A stretch of 64,000 nucleotides of DNA, from contig JAJKFJ010022654.1 in the NCBI GenBank assembly GCA_027382625.1, positions 1 to 64,000 on the forward strand, in the 5' to 3' direction. This document shows, one piece after another, positions 1 to 10,597 of the stretch (its first letter is position 1; each line of letters begins with the position of its first letter). Made by a program: the position numbers and the translations under genes. The notes below the pieces were generated by a model. That model saw nothing but the letters and a program-made list of their open reading frames with translations, did not search any database and was not told the origin of the DNA. Source of the DNA: Tetmemena sp. SeJ-2015 (lineage: Eukaryota > Ciliophora > Spirotrichea > Sporadotrichida > Oxytrichidae).

Positions 1-228
1 TTATTTATTTAAAATTTCAACTTATCTCTCTAAAAAGCCCAAAATTTTTATTTATTTTTATTAAGTATCTCCATAAAATTCAATTTGATAACTAAATATA
101 AGCAAAACATTAAAAACTAATGAAAGTTTTATTCTAAATATAGATTATGATTAAGCTCTAATAAAAAATATAATTAAATATTTTCTTAAACTCTAATTTT
201 TTGTTTTATTTCTATTTTATTTAAATAA

Positions 229-2340
229 TTTAATATTCTAGAGAGATGATTTCTATAGTAAAAGTAAATACTTTTAATCATTCCTCAATATATATTAGAG
301 GGAGCTAACTCCTAATAAATATAACCATCTAATCACATTTTGTCTCCTTATATTATACCTAACAATTTAATGAATTATAAAATTAAGCATTTAATTAATT
401 AAATACTTCTCGAAGTTGGGTGACATTTGAAATTTTTTTAATTTATAATACCATTAGAACATTCGAAAGAGATTGTAATTCAAAGACTTTTATATCTTGG
501 TTATTTTTTTAGTAAGATCCATTTTTTTAGAGTATATAGCTACTCAATCTTAAAACTAAGAACAGACTATAAGCCGGAATTGAGTGCGGAACATCTCGCT
601 TTAGAGGGACATTATGTGAAAATTGTTAAAGAAGAATATAATTTTTTTTGTGAACTGGGTCTCTATCAAGCAAGCAGAATATAAGGGTTGTAGCTAAGAA
701 TTTAAATGCCACCTCACCAACTGCTTATAAATTTAATCATTAATGAATTCTAAGCAATAATGTGCGTTAATGCATAATTTAAAGAGTAAACAAAATAATC
801 TGAATTTCAACTCCACCCTATAACTCTAATTAGTGCCTCTTCTTAAGAGATAAATAAGAAATCATATTCACATTCGCTTCTTAGTAGAAGATAGTAAATT
901 AACCCTGCCAACCAGCCATTTGAAGACCTTGAGAATTCGGAAATTTCATTTTAGTTTTAGGCCAGAGAATTTATATTTTTAAAGTGCTGATTTTTATTGA
1001 ATTTAGAAAATTAGCGAATTTGATTTTTGTAATAAATGTCTTGACATACACTCGTCGTTTTTTTTAAATTGTTTTCCCAGTGCCTCTATTAGTTTATAAA
1101 TAACTTATAAAGATTATATACTAAATAAAATCATGATATACTATCCCTGATTTAAATTTTTATGCATAAATTAGGAATATTTGCTGAAAGTAAGATTTTA
1201 TTAGAGTGATATCTTTGATTATAAAATAATAAAATAAGAATAATAATTATAATAAATATTAGTTTTAATATCCAATGTTTATTAAGGGATCTTCAATCTT
1301 CCTATGTTATAAGTAGAGTTAATTAATTATTATATAATAGTTTTAATAATATTCACATTATGACTATTATGATAAATATTTTATATATTAGAGTTGATTT
1401 CACTCTCTTATATAGTAAGGAAAAAGCTTTCTCACCAAGGTGATTATAATTAAGTAATCGAGCTCCTCCGACCCTTCTAGTCTTGTTTGAATCATCACCC
1501 GTATTTTATTTTGAATAATATTGTTCAAAAGTATAAAAAAAACACAATTGTTGTTGGTGTTTAATCATTTATTTAACTTCATTAAGAATAAGATATTTTA
1601 TCAATGGAAAATTTAAATTTATATCAATCTAATTTAATAGTTCTATAAATCTATAACCATAGGTTTCAGAATTTAAAAATCAATATCGATTTATAGCAAG
1701 AATTTGTATTTTCATTTTAAATTTTCTATAATTAAAACCCAACAATTTAAAATTTATTTTTTATGAAGAGGACTATAATATATATTATAATTAATTTATT
1801 TCTATATTTTAGCTGAATTTATTTATTTTTACATACTTTTTTGAAGTATAAACTAAGATTATATGGCTAAGTTTAAAAATTAAATAAATTTTATTTCTAA
1901 ATATAATTTTTTTATTATCATCTAAAGAATGAGATAGGATATTTTCGCTCTTCCTATCCATAAATATAAAATAGTTTTGTGAAAAAAATATTTGTTAAGA
2001 CTTCACTTGATCAAAATATAGAGAGGGTTAAAAATGAAGAACAAAGGTAAACATAAATAAATAGAACATATATCATATCCTAAAATGTTTTTTTTAATAA
2101 TAAATACTTTTTAATTGGCATTTTTCAGCATTGCTTAAATTATTTATTTTGTATTGAATGTGAAGAAGGATGAAGTTATAGTTGGGATTAGCAGGATTTT
2201 TGGGAATAAATAATTTAAGGATAAGGCATGCATAGGCCGCATATATTAATAAGGGAGCCTAAACCTTAAATTAGTATACGTTACCTAATTTATACCAGCT
2301 AAATTAACTATATTTATAATATTTAAGAGTAGGTGAGGTA
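229..2340. repeat. Diverged 2.1 kb germline repeat, copy A
   Basis: This stretch is colinear with 22021-24110. Matching landmarks, in the same order, are: GATGATTTC and GAGGGAG(C/T)TAA near 245-305, ATAACCATCTAATCAC near 321, AATGTGCGT(T/C)AATGCATAATTTAA near 758, a segment around CCAACCAGC (910), TGCTGATTTTTATTGAATTTAG near 985, TTTATTAAG(G/C)GGATCTTCAATC near 1277, TTTCTCACCAAG near 1428, and GAAG(A/G)(A/T)GGATGAAGTTA near 2163. The copies differ by many substitutions and small indels. No reading frame looks coding in either copy. It is probably a dispersed germline-limited repeat. I cannot tell whether it was once a transposon. Confidence 0.75.
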
Positions 2341-2440
2341 CACCTAAATTGGCATACAAATATGCATAATTTATAAGTTCAACCTATGAAAGTAGTCAGC
2401 GACCTGCAAAGATAACTTTTGATCCCTCTCTCAGCTAGCT

Positions 2441-3560
2441 CCTGATTAGATTTAAATTTTTAAATTTTCTTATTTAAAAAATTTGAAATTTCAAAAATTA
2501 AATTTCCCATTTCAAAAATTTAATTTTTTAATTTAGATTAAAAAACCCAAAAAAATACCAGTAAAAATTAAATATCCAAAATTTACGCAATATTTTAGAG
2601 AAAAAAATTTCCCTTAATGGCTAATTTTTATTCCAAATTTTTTTTAAAAAAATTTTTTTCATTCTTTTGGGCGTTTACCCCCCCATAAAATTTAATTTTT
2701 ATTTCTTTCATTAATTGAAGGATAGTTGATTGATTAGCTCTGCAATATCCGTTTAGTTTAACTGCCTAGTTTTTTTTTTTTTTCCTTTTCCCTTTTTACC
2801 CATCTATCCCATTTCATAAATGAGGGGCTTATGATTATCAATTTAATTAATTTTTACTTAACTAGTATTTGCTTTTAGAATGAATTACATTTCAATAATT
2901 TGTTAGATTGTTTATGTTTAATTTATTCTTGATTTTTAAAAGAGAAAGTTAGAATTTGTTCAAAATTATATTTAAAAATAATTCTGGATTTTTTAATTTT
3001 TTGAACAATAAAATCTCCCTAAAAGGAAAATTGGGCTTAAATTTTTTTTAAAAGAAAAATTTTTAAAAAGTATGAAAAATTTTGAAACAATAATTTGACC
3101 CTAGTCACAAATTTTTTAAAATTCAAAACCTATTTATATTCCGTAAAATGCTCTCTAACTTTAAGAGAGCAATTAGATTTCTCATAGTTTGGATTAAGAA
3201 TGAGTTAGTAATATAAAGCAACAAATTATATCCAATTTTTTTTTCTTAAAAAAATTTAACCCTTTTGTAAAAAAAATTTCAAAAATGGAAACCCATTTAA
3301 ATTTTCATAAATTAATTAAAGAAAACTTTAAATTAAATTCAAAAATAATTTATTTTCAAAAAAAACCCAAATATAAAAAAAAATTTTTGAAAAAATTTTT
3401 TTAAAAAATTTAAAATTTTTTTTAAAAAAAAGATTAAAAAATTTTTAAAAATTTTTTTTTTAAATTAAATATAAAATTTTAAAATTGAAAAATTTATCTT
3501 TTAAAAATTTTTAAGAGGACATCACAGATTAATTAGTGAAAAAAAAGACTTTTTTTAAAG
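2441..3560. other. AT-rich low-complexity DNA, no gene seen
   Basis: Runs of A and T with short C or G runs dominate, for example AAAAATTT and TTTTTAAA blocks at 2620-2660 and 3380-3470. I see no coding composition, tRNA or clear repeat unit. The neighbouring stretches 3561-4230 and 4880-5630 are also AT-rich without a supportable gene. Confidence 0.6.
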
Positions 3561-4239
3561 CCCGGGAGTTTCTTTCTGAAAAGATCAGTGTATATTTTCC
3601 TATTTTTTATCAAAATCCTTAGATAAATTAATTAATAAATAAGTTGAGGATCTTAGGCGAATCAGTATATTTATCTTTCTATTTCAGTACCCACATATTA
3701 TATAATCAATCTAAAGATTTATTTAAAATTTAATGATGAATGTTTTTGTATCTAAAATAATCAAATTAAAAATCTATTAGAACAAAATTTTACAATAATT
3801 TATATTATGATTAATCAGTCTGAGGTTCTTTGATAATTATAAGAATTTAGTATAGTGTAACCAACCTTAATCAGATTTTTAAAGGGGCCAAATTATGTTA
3901 AAATTTATTTCCAATCTTTTATTTTAACATTAATAAAAGATTATAAAATTTAAATTAATTAATGTTTCTTACCAAATTAATTATAAAAAATTTTATTTAT
4001 TAGGAAATGAATGGAATATTTAAATAATTCAAAGCGCTTCCACTGCGATTTCTAGGAGTCTTAATTAGTATAACATTGATATATTGTTTTAAAGAGTGCA
4101 AGAAATCTTTTGCGAGGAGAAATAGGCTTGAGCTGCACAAACGCACCAAGCACAACAATGAATACCTCCTGATATGTCCAGTCAATATCATCCCTATATT
4201 TATAATTTGCTGAGAAAGGGAATTTAAAGGTTCACTTAA

Positions 4240-4880
4240 AATTTAAGATTTAAAGATAAAATGCGAAATTAATGAATAAACTACTAGGTGTTTTTAATAA
4301 AAACGTGCGTAATTATAATAATCACCTTAGAGATCACTTGTAAATCCATGCTCTTATGAGAGGCTACGAAATGCCACCTTAAATAAGATAGGGAAACACT
4401 ATGGACTTAATCATCCTACTCCCTCTTGTAACTTTTTGGTATCTTAATTCTGGCTGTGCAAAGCTAATCAAAACCTAATAAATCCACGTGTAGGGTTTTC
4501 CTTAGAAGGAGCAATTTTGAGGCCTTTACTAAAATACTATCTCATCAAGATAAGCCAAGTCTGTACCTAACAGCTTTCTCTTAAATCTCTCTTGGATTCC
4601 GATGGAGATTTTATCCACTATAATTTCTCCTTGTGAGCTCTTGTATCAGAAGTAAGGGGATCATAATAAAGTTTAAAGAGGTCCAACTTTACTTGCGATT
4701 CTTGTTCACTATAATCCATGAACTTTCAATTAAACAATCTGGATTATTCGCCAAAGGATAAAAACTAGATCGCCTCAGGGAGGATAAAGCAACGAAGTAA
4801 AGGTATTGAATAATGCCGGGCAATTTTCTTGCCCCAGCCAATCCAACAATGGTACCATGTCACCAGTCCTAGATTTTAAT
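4240..4880. repeat. GC-richer germline repeat block, copy 1
   Basis: Base composition rises against the surroundings. The right end carries ACTAGATCGCCT, then GGTATTGAATAATGCCGGGC (4801-4820), then a segment ending in GTCACCAGTCCTAGATTTTAA. The same landmarks in the same order end the blocks at about 7060 and 20890. Identity between copies is patchy, so only the right-hand 100-150 bases are clearly homologous by eye. No long reading frame with protein-like composition was found on either strand. It may be a non-autonomous mobile element or its relic. Confidence 0.5.
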
Positions 4881-5639
4881 TTTCTATTTAATTACTCAAA
4901 ACTTAAATTTTAAATGATAGATTAAATAAATAATGACTTAAGGATTCACACTGGCTAGAAACCTTTCAAATGCGAGTTTTGCGAGAGAACTTTCGCTTCA
5001 ATAGGAAATTGTCGTGATCATGAGCGTAGGCATGCTCTCACTAGGTAAGTAACGAAATTTTAATTTTCTTATTTTTTTTGAGATTATTTTAAATGCCCAA
5101 AAAAAATAAAATTATTTTTTAAAAAGGTTTGGAATTAAAAAATCTATGGCGTAAATAATTTCATCTCAATCTCTGTCTCTAAGACAATAAAAATAAATTA
5201 ACTAATTTCAAAATATAGAAGGGCTATAAAATCTCTTTATACAAATTTATAGAAATTTTAATATGGCTAAATGATTTAACACATTAATTTTTAGAGGATT
5301 AATCTAGGAGCTAATAGATCAGATTTAAGGAGCATATTTTTTGAAAAAAAATAATTGAATTAAAATGATTCTTTGGAAGCTCTATACTTAATTAGATAAT
5401 CGAATAATTATAATTGGATGTTACTTTAAAAAATGATGTAAAAAATATAGCTTTCAATTAGTTAATTCAAGTCCCATAAAATTTAGGTGTTTATGAATAT
5501 TCATTGATTTTTTTTTAATTTTAAGAGGCTTATTTTATTGAAAAAGGAAATGTTTTTTTAAAAATTTTTAATCTTTTCCCATAAACTATTTTTGCCCCAA
5601 AGAAAATCTCGGGGTTAGGAACTTTGGGTTTAATTCGCC

Positions 5640-5835
5640 CTGTCCATTTTGACCCTGGAACGGGGACTTATTTTTTTTCCTGTGTTTAAAACGTGGAAAA
5701 AAAAATTTTCCTGTCTACTTTGAGCCTGGAACGTGGACTTACACTTTTTCTGTCTACTTTGAGCCTGGAACGTGGATTTTTTGTTTTTGGCCTGGAACGT
5801 GGACTTTGAGCCTGGAACATGGATTTAAAATTTTT
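5640..5835. repeat. Short tandem repeats, left arm of an inverted pair
   Basis: About five imperfect copies of the motif CCTGGAACGTGGACTT, several preceded by CTGTCTACTTTGAG, are spaced 25-45 bp apart. The same motif appears in reverse complement at 7760-8035. The two arms therefore face each other across about 2 kb and enclose repeat block copy 2. Confidence 0.75.
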
Positions 5836-6369
5836 TTAAAGAGAAAGTATAGAAAATTCAAACTTATTAAGCCTGCGCTAAAATTTAATTTTTAAAAGAA
5901 AATTCATAATTATAATTTTTACGCCATTTTTTTTTTTTAATACATTAAAAAATTTTTTCTTTTAAAAAATTAGAAAGAATAAAGAGCAAAAAAAAGTTTT
6001 AATAATTTTTTTTAATTTTTAAAAATTTAAAAATAGTGAAAATTTTAAAAATATTCAATTTGTTTAAGAAAAATTGAATTTAATTTTAATTGGCTCAAAG
6101 AAAAAAATTAAAAATTTCTTCTTTTGGTTCCTAAAATTAGGGTTTTTCAAAATTTAAAAAAATAAAAATTTTTTTAATTATAAAAAATTTTGATTTTTGG
6201 GAAAAAATACCTCAAATTTTCCAAATGAAAAATAAATTTTCAAAATTAGGGCCTACATTTTTTTTAAAAAGAGTTTTCAAAAATTTTTTAAAAGGGTGAA
6301 AAAATTTTAAATTATGGAATTAAAAGGGATAGAGATTTTAAGTTAAGAATTTTAAATAAGTCGGGCCTA

Positions 6370-7060
6370 ACTTGAAACCCACCCCTGAAAAACACTTTAA
6401 AAAAGCCAGACGTAATTTAATTAGTCATCACGCCCCATTTCTTATTTCAACAAAAAGGAGAATCCCTGTAGAAGTTTCTTTCTCCCTTCCGTCACCTAAA
6501 CATGCATTTAATCTGGAATCCCCCCTTTAAACCCCCGGGCAGAAAACCCTTTCAGTTTAAAGGCGTTGGTTAAAGACTTTGGAAATTAGGAAAAACTCAA
6601 AAATTCTTTATCAAATCGATAGACAATTTATGCCCCTTTTTTGTGAAAACATCCCCTTTATTAACATTAGTAGTCCCCTCCATGGTCGGGCTTTCAAATC
6701 CCATACCATAACAGGCTGTTTTCTAAAGGTACCAAAACATACTGAACACCCTAATCCAGAGTTTCTTTAGGATCGTTTCAGAAACCCCATTACTATTTGA
6801 TAGGCCACATAACTCCTTCACGAAAGGGTCACAAATTTCTTTGGCCAACGGCTACTGCAGGGGAAACTTTTAAAGGTTTGAGGGTTTGGGTTTTTCCCAA
6901 ACAAATTAGGGGCCCCCTTTCTTAAACTTTTATTTTTCCCCATTTTAAAAACAAATTTTTAAACTAGAATGCCTTGATGCGCGTAAACTAAATTTCACAA
7001 AGGCATTGAATAATGGCTATCTAATCTCATGACTCCAGGCAAGCCCTATTTTTATTAAAT
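6370..7060. repeat. GC-richer germline repeat block, copy 2
   Basis: The block lies between the two inverted tandem-repeat arms. It shares GGCCAACGG (near 6841) and the end motif AAAGGCATTGAATAATGGCT with the blocks at 4.2-4.9 and 20.2-20.9 kb. A plus-strand frame opened by an ATG at 6579 runs only 63 codons, has no recognisable motif, and is a chance frame as far as I can tell. Confidence 0.5.
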
Positions 7061-7759
7061 TTTGGGTTTTTAAAATTTTTTCTTTTCCAATTAAAAAGTT
7101 TCAGCTGAAAAAAATTTTGTGTGACTTGTTCTACAGCTTTAATTGCCCAAATACTTTTCTTTCACGACCTAAATTTTTCCCCCTAAAAAATTCAGAAAGT
7201 TATATCTTTGGAGTTTAAACCCTTTCCCTACCCCTTATTCTATTAAGGCAATTTTGGGATTCGTATTCTAGTATTTGGGTTTATATTAGGGAAATAAAGG
7301 GAAAAAAAAATGAATGCTTTAATATTAAAATGCAATATAAGCACTAAGAAAAATTTTTTAGCTAAACCCCAAACAATAAGCATATTATTAAAAAAAGGGT
7401 TACTTATGTTTTATTTAAAAATTAACGACTAATTAAAATTCGAGGAATTAAGTATATTTTCACTTTTATTTAAAAGCTGGGGCCAAATTTGCCATTAAAC
7501 CTTTTGCAAAAAAAGAAATTATTATATTTGATAGTTTTTAAAAATTTGAAAAGATAATTTTTTAATTTAAATTGATTAAAAAAAAATAAAAATAACTTTT
7601 ATAAAAAAAAAGTTTTTTGCTAAACATAATTATATACTAAATTTTAAAACCAAAAATTGGGCTTTCCCTTTTGAAAAGTTTTTTAACAAAATTATTTGGG
7701 CTTAAAGGGAAAAATTACACCAAAAATTAAATATTTTTTTTTTGGCTTAAAAATAATCA

Positions 7760-8035
7760 AAGTCCCCCATTCCAGGCTAAAGCAAAATTCCACCTTTAAA
7801 AACCAATTCCCGGGGCCCGACCCGCCCCCTTTTCCCGCTCAAAGCCAATTTTAGGGTTTAAAAAAGGGCAGGGAAAAAATAAGTCCACGTCCAGGCTTTA
7901 AAAGAAAAGAAAAAAAAAACCACGTTCCAAGGGTCAAAGTAGACAGGGAAATTTTTTTTGTCCACGTTCCAGGCTTTAAAGCCACAGGGAAAAAAAATTT
8001 AAATCCATGGTTTTTAGGGTCAAAGTCCACGGAAA
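7760..8035. repeat. Short tandem repeats, right arm of an inverted pair
   Basis: Reverse-complement copies of the left-arm motif occur here as GTCCACGTTCCAGGC and variants, for example near 7893, 7920, 7959 and 8010, interleaved with AAAGTAGACAGGGAAA. Together with 5640-5835 this makes an inverted repeat of tandem arrays, a layout seen at the ends of some transposons. Confidence 0.75.
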
Positions 8036-8347
8036 CCCTAAAACCCCATATCTAACTTTTAATTTTTCTATTTTAATTTTAAAGAAAATTTTCCCAAAAA
8101 TTTTAAAATTTTAAAATTTTATTAGCGACTCTAATTTTTAAAAAAATATTCCAAAAAAGAAAACCCCCTCATCCTGATTGTTTTAAAATTTTTTTATTTT
8201 ATGGGTTTTAGTGGTTTCATTTTTTACTTTTTGTTTAAAAAAGAGAAAAACTTTTATTATTTTAAAAAAATAAAATTTTAAAATTTTTTTTTAAATTTTT
8301 TATAAAAAAAATTTTTAGAAAGGGGGAAAATTTTCCTTCACAACAAC

Positions 8348-8890
8348 CATGAATTTAAAATGGATTACTATTTTGAGAATGAGCAGTCAAAAAATTTAGG
8401 GGGACAAAAATTTTGCAGCTAAAAAATTGGGAAGTCATCATTTTAGAAAAAGTTAGCAGAATATATGTTTATTCCTTTAATTTTAAAGTAAAAAATTTAA
8501 TTAAATATTTAAATATCTCTATTTTTGCTAAAGTCTTCCTTTATAGTTTATAGAATTATTATGCATGAGATAGACTAATGTTCTATGATGACAAAAAATT
8601 TCTTAATCTTTAATAATTATATTAAAGGAATGAAAATAATTTCTAAAATTTTAACTTTAAATTTATAAATGAATACTCAAAAACATAAAGGGAAACCCCT
8701 TTTATATATACTATATATTAAAATTTTAATTTTCCAAATTTTTTAATGCGTTAAAGGCGCAATTTATAGAAAAACAATCATCTGAATTTTTTTGTTGATA
8801 ATGTTTTCCCCTAATTTTTAGCTGCAAAATTTTTGTCCCCCAAAATTTTTTGACTGCTATATCTAAAAATAGTAATCCATATTATTCATG
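8348..8890. mobile_element. MITE-like element with about 85-bp inverted ends
   Basis: The left end (8348-8434) and the reverse complement of the right end (8806-8890) match nearly throughout. Landmarks in order are CATGAAT, ATGGATTACTATTTT, GCAGTCAAAAAATTT, GGGGGACAAAAATTTTGCAGC and TAAAAATT(A/G)GG. The 370-bp interior is AT-rich and noncoding. Size, terminal inverted repeats and lack of a gene fit a miniature inverted-repeat transposable element. No target-site duplication could be fixed by eye. Confidence 0.85.
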
Positions 8891-8939
8891 GTAAATTAAA
8901 TTTTTTCTAGTGAGGACTCTTGTGAGTTTTCAGTATATA

Positions 8940-9250
8940 AACCCAAATCTAAATTTACCCTAAATTTTTTTAAAAAGATTTAAGAAAAAAATTTAATTAA
9001 ATAATTTTAATTTTAAAAAAAAAATTTTTGAAAAAAATTAAAAATCAAAACAAAATTTAAAAATAAAATTAAAAATTTTTAAAAAAAAATATAAATTAAT
9101 TTTTTATCTTTTTTTTAAAAATGAAAAAAAAGTTTTAAGAAAATTTGGGTTAATTATAATTTTTCCTTTTTTGAAAAAAAAAATTTTAATATATTTTTTA
9201 AAATTGTTTTTTAAAAAATTAAAAATTAAAATTTTTTGAATTTAAAAATT
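8940..9250. other. AT-rich low-complexity DNA, no gene seen
   Basis: Almost entirely runs of A and T (for example 8960-9130). It separates the MITE-like element from the decayed reading frame that begins at 9353. No gene or RNA is supported. Confidence 0.6.
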
Positions 9251-9352
9251 TTAATGAGAATACGAAAGGGAGATCAAAGGGAAAAATACAGCTTTTTAGT
9301 GCTTTATTTCTTCTTTATTAATAATTTGCTTTAATACTTTTTAAAATTGAGA

Positions 9353-9974
9353 ATGGAAGACACTCTTGAAGCAGGAGATGCAGAGTAAAAATCCTTTCAT
9401 ATTTCCCCCTCTAAGCATGAGTTTCCTATGAGGAGCAAGCTATCTTCCAACTTCTTCTATGACAGAGTCTTCTGTTTCGTCGAGCATGGCAAACTTGAGA
9501 GCTACGGATCTATTCATGAGTTTTTCTAAGTGCACTGCGTCCACTATTATGCTGAGATTGAAACACAGTAATAGCGAAACATCGTATTAAAGATCAAGTT
9601 TTCACGACACCACTTCAGGGGTGCTATATTTGCAGAAGCCTTATACGTCCACGAGCTCACTTCTGATCTGAATAGCTACATATTCCTCATCGTTTCTAGT
9701 ACTTCCCTATAGGAAAAGCCTTTTCAAATAGGTTCCTCTCAGATTTAGAGTAATATATGTGGGAGAGAAAGCAATGTCATCCTACAGAAACGTTGCTTTG
9801 GTGAGTGAGATAGGCAATGCGACGAATCAGGAATCATTTTTCAAATGCATGAGCTTCTCTTATAAAATCTCAAGCAAGTGCAAACTGCCTCAAATGGAAG
9901 GGCGGGAAGTGATGCGCATATATTTGGCTAAGACTCCATTCCTAATCGAGCTTTAAAATGTCGTAAAAATCTTG
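9353..9974 (+). pseudogene. Decayed reading frame, germline-limited, unknown family
   Basis: With TAA and TAG as glutamine, an ATG at 9353 opens a 151-codon frame ending at TGA 9806. It starts MEDTLEAGDAEQKSFHIS and includes a central stretch rich in aromatic and charged residues (VFCFVEHGKLESYGSIHEFF). A second frame overlaps its end, shifted by one base, and runs on from about 9690 past 9960 with similar composition (KAMSSYRNVALVSEIG). The pair reads like one gene broken by a frameshift. Local GC is clearly above the flanks. The 9975-10597 element follows at once, and further broken frames continue to about 10900. I do not recognise the family. It could instead be a functional germline-limited or transposon gene with an undetected intron or IES. 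Confidence 0.4.
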
Positions 9975-10597
9975 ACCTCGCCAATTCGCACCAAGCACCT
10001 CGCCAAATCGCACCATTTCAGAATAACCTGGAAAAGCTTGAGCGAAGCAAAGATTAAAATATTTAATAAATGATAACAAATTTTAGAAAAAAAAAAAAAA
10101 AGAAAAAAATTTTTGTATACGCAAAATGAGGGATGTTGAGGAACGTAATTGGCATATATCTGGTAAGACGCCAAAGAGAATAAAGACTTCTTAAGTTTGA
10201 TTAGAGTTAGACTATAGAGTGCACGAGATTAAGAGCAACGAATCGCGAGCGGGAGCAGGATGAGAATTCTGGCAGGAGGCGCGAAATTTCAAGCGGTCTA
10301 CCAATAGAGGCATAGCAAAGAAGGATTTGATGTTTTCAATAAGCATTGTCTATTTGATAGCTGCAAGACTAAAAAATATGTTCTGGAAGAGCATAGAGAC
10401 TAAAATGCATAAATCTATTAGAAACCTGGAGTGAGCAAAGAGGAAATCACGTACCTTAAGTTTTATGTCGGAGTATCCAGCATTGTAAGCTTTCATCTTT
10501 GAAAATTTCACTCGTGCTCTCTGCCATTAAACTCGCTAAGGTTGCTATGGTATTTATGGTGCGAATTGGCAAGATGAATGGTGATATTTGGCGAGGT
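9975..10597. mobile_element. 623-bp element with paired-motif inverted ends
   Basis: The left end reads ACCTCGCCAATTCGCACC, then a second copy CACCTCGCCAAATCGCACC. The right end, read in reverse complement, has ACCTCGCCAAATATCACC, then CTTGCCAATTCGCACC. Each end therefore holds two tandem copies of a roughly 17-bp motif in inverted orientation, as for transposase-binding subterminal repeats. It sits within a decayed reading frame. The interior has short frames (for example 10281-10497, plus) with coding-like composition (FDVFNKHCLFDSCKTKKY) but no recognised transposase. A related end motif occurs alone at 17720-17760. Confidence 0.6.
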
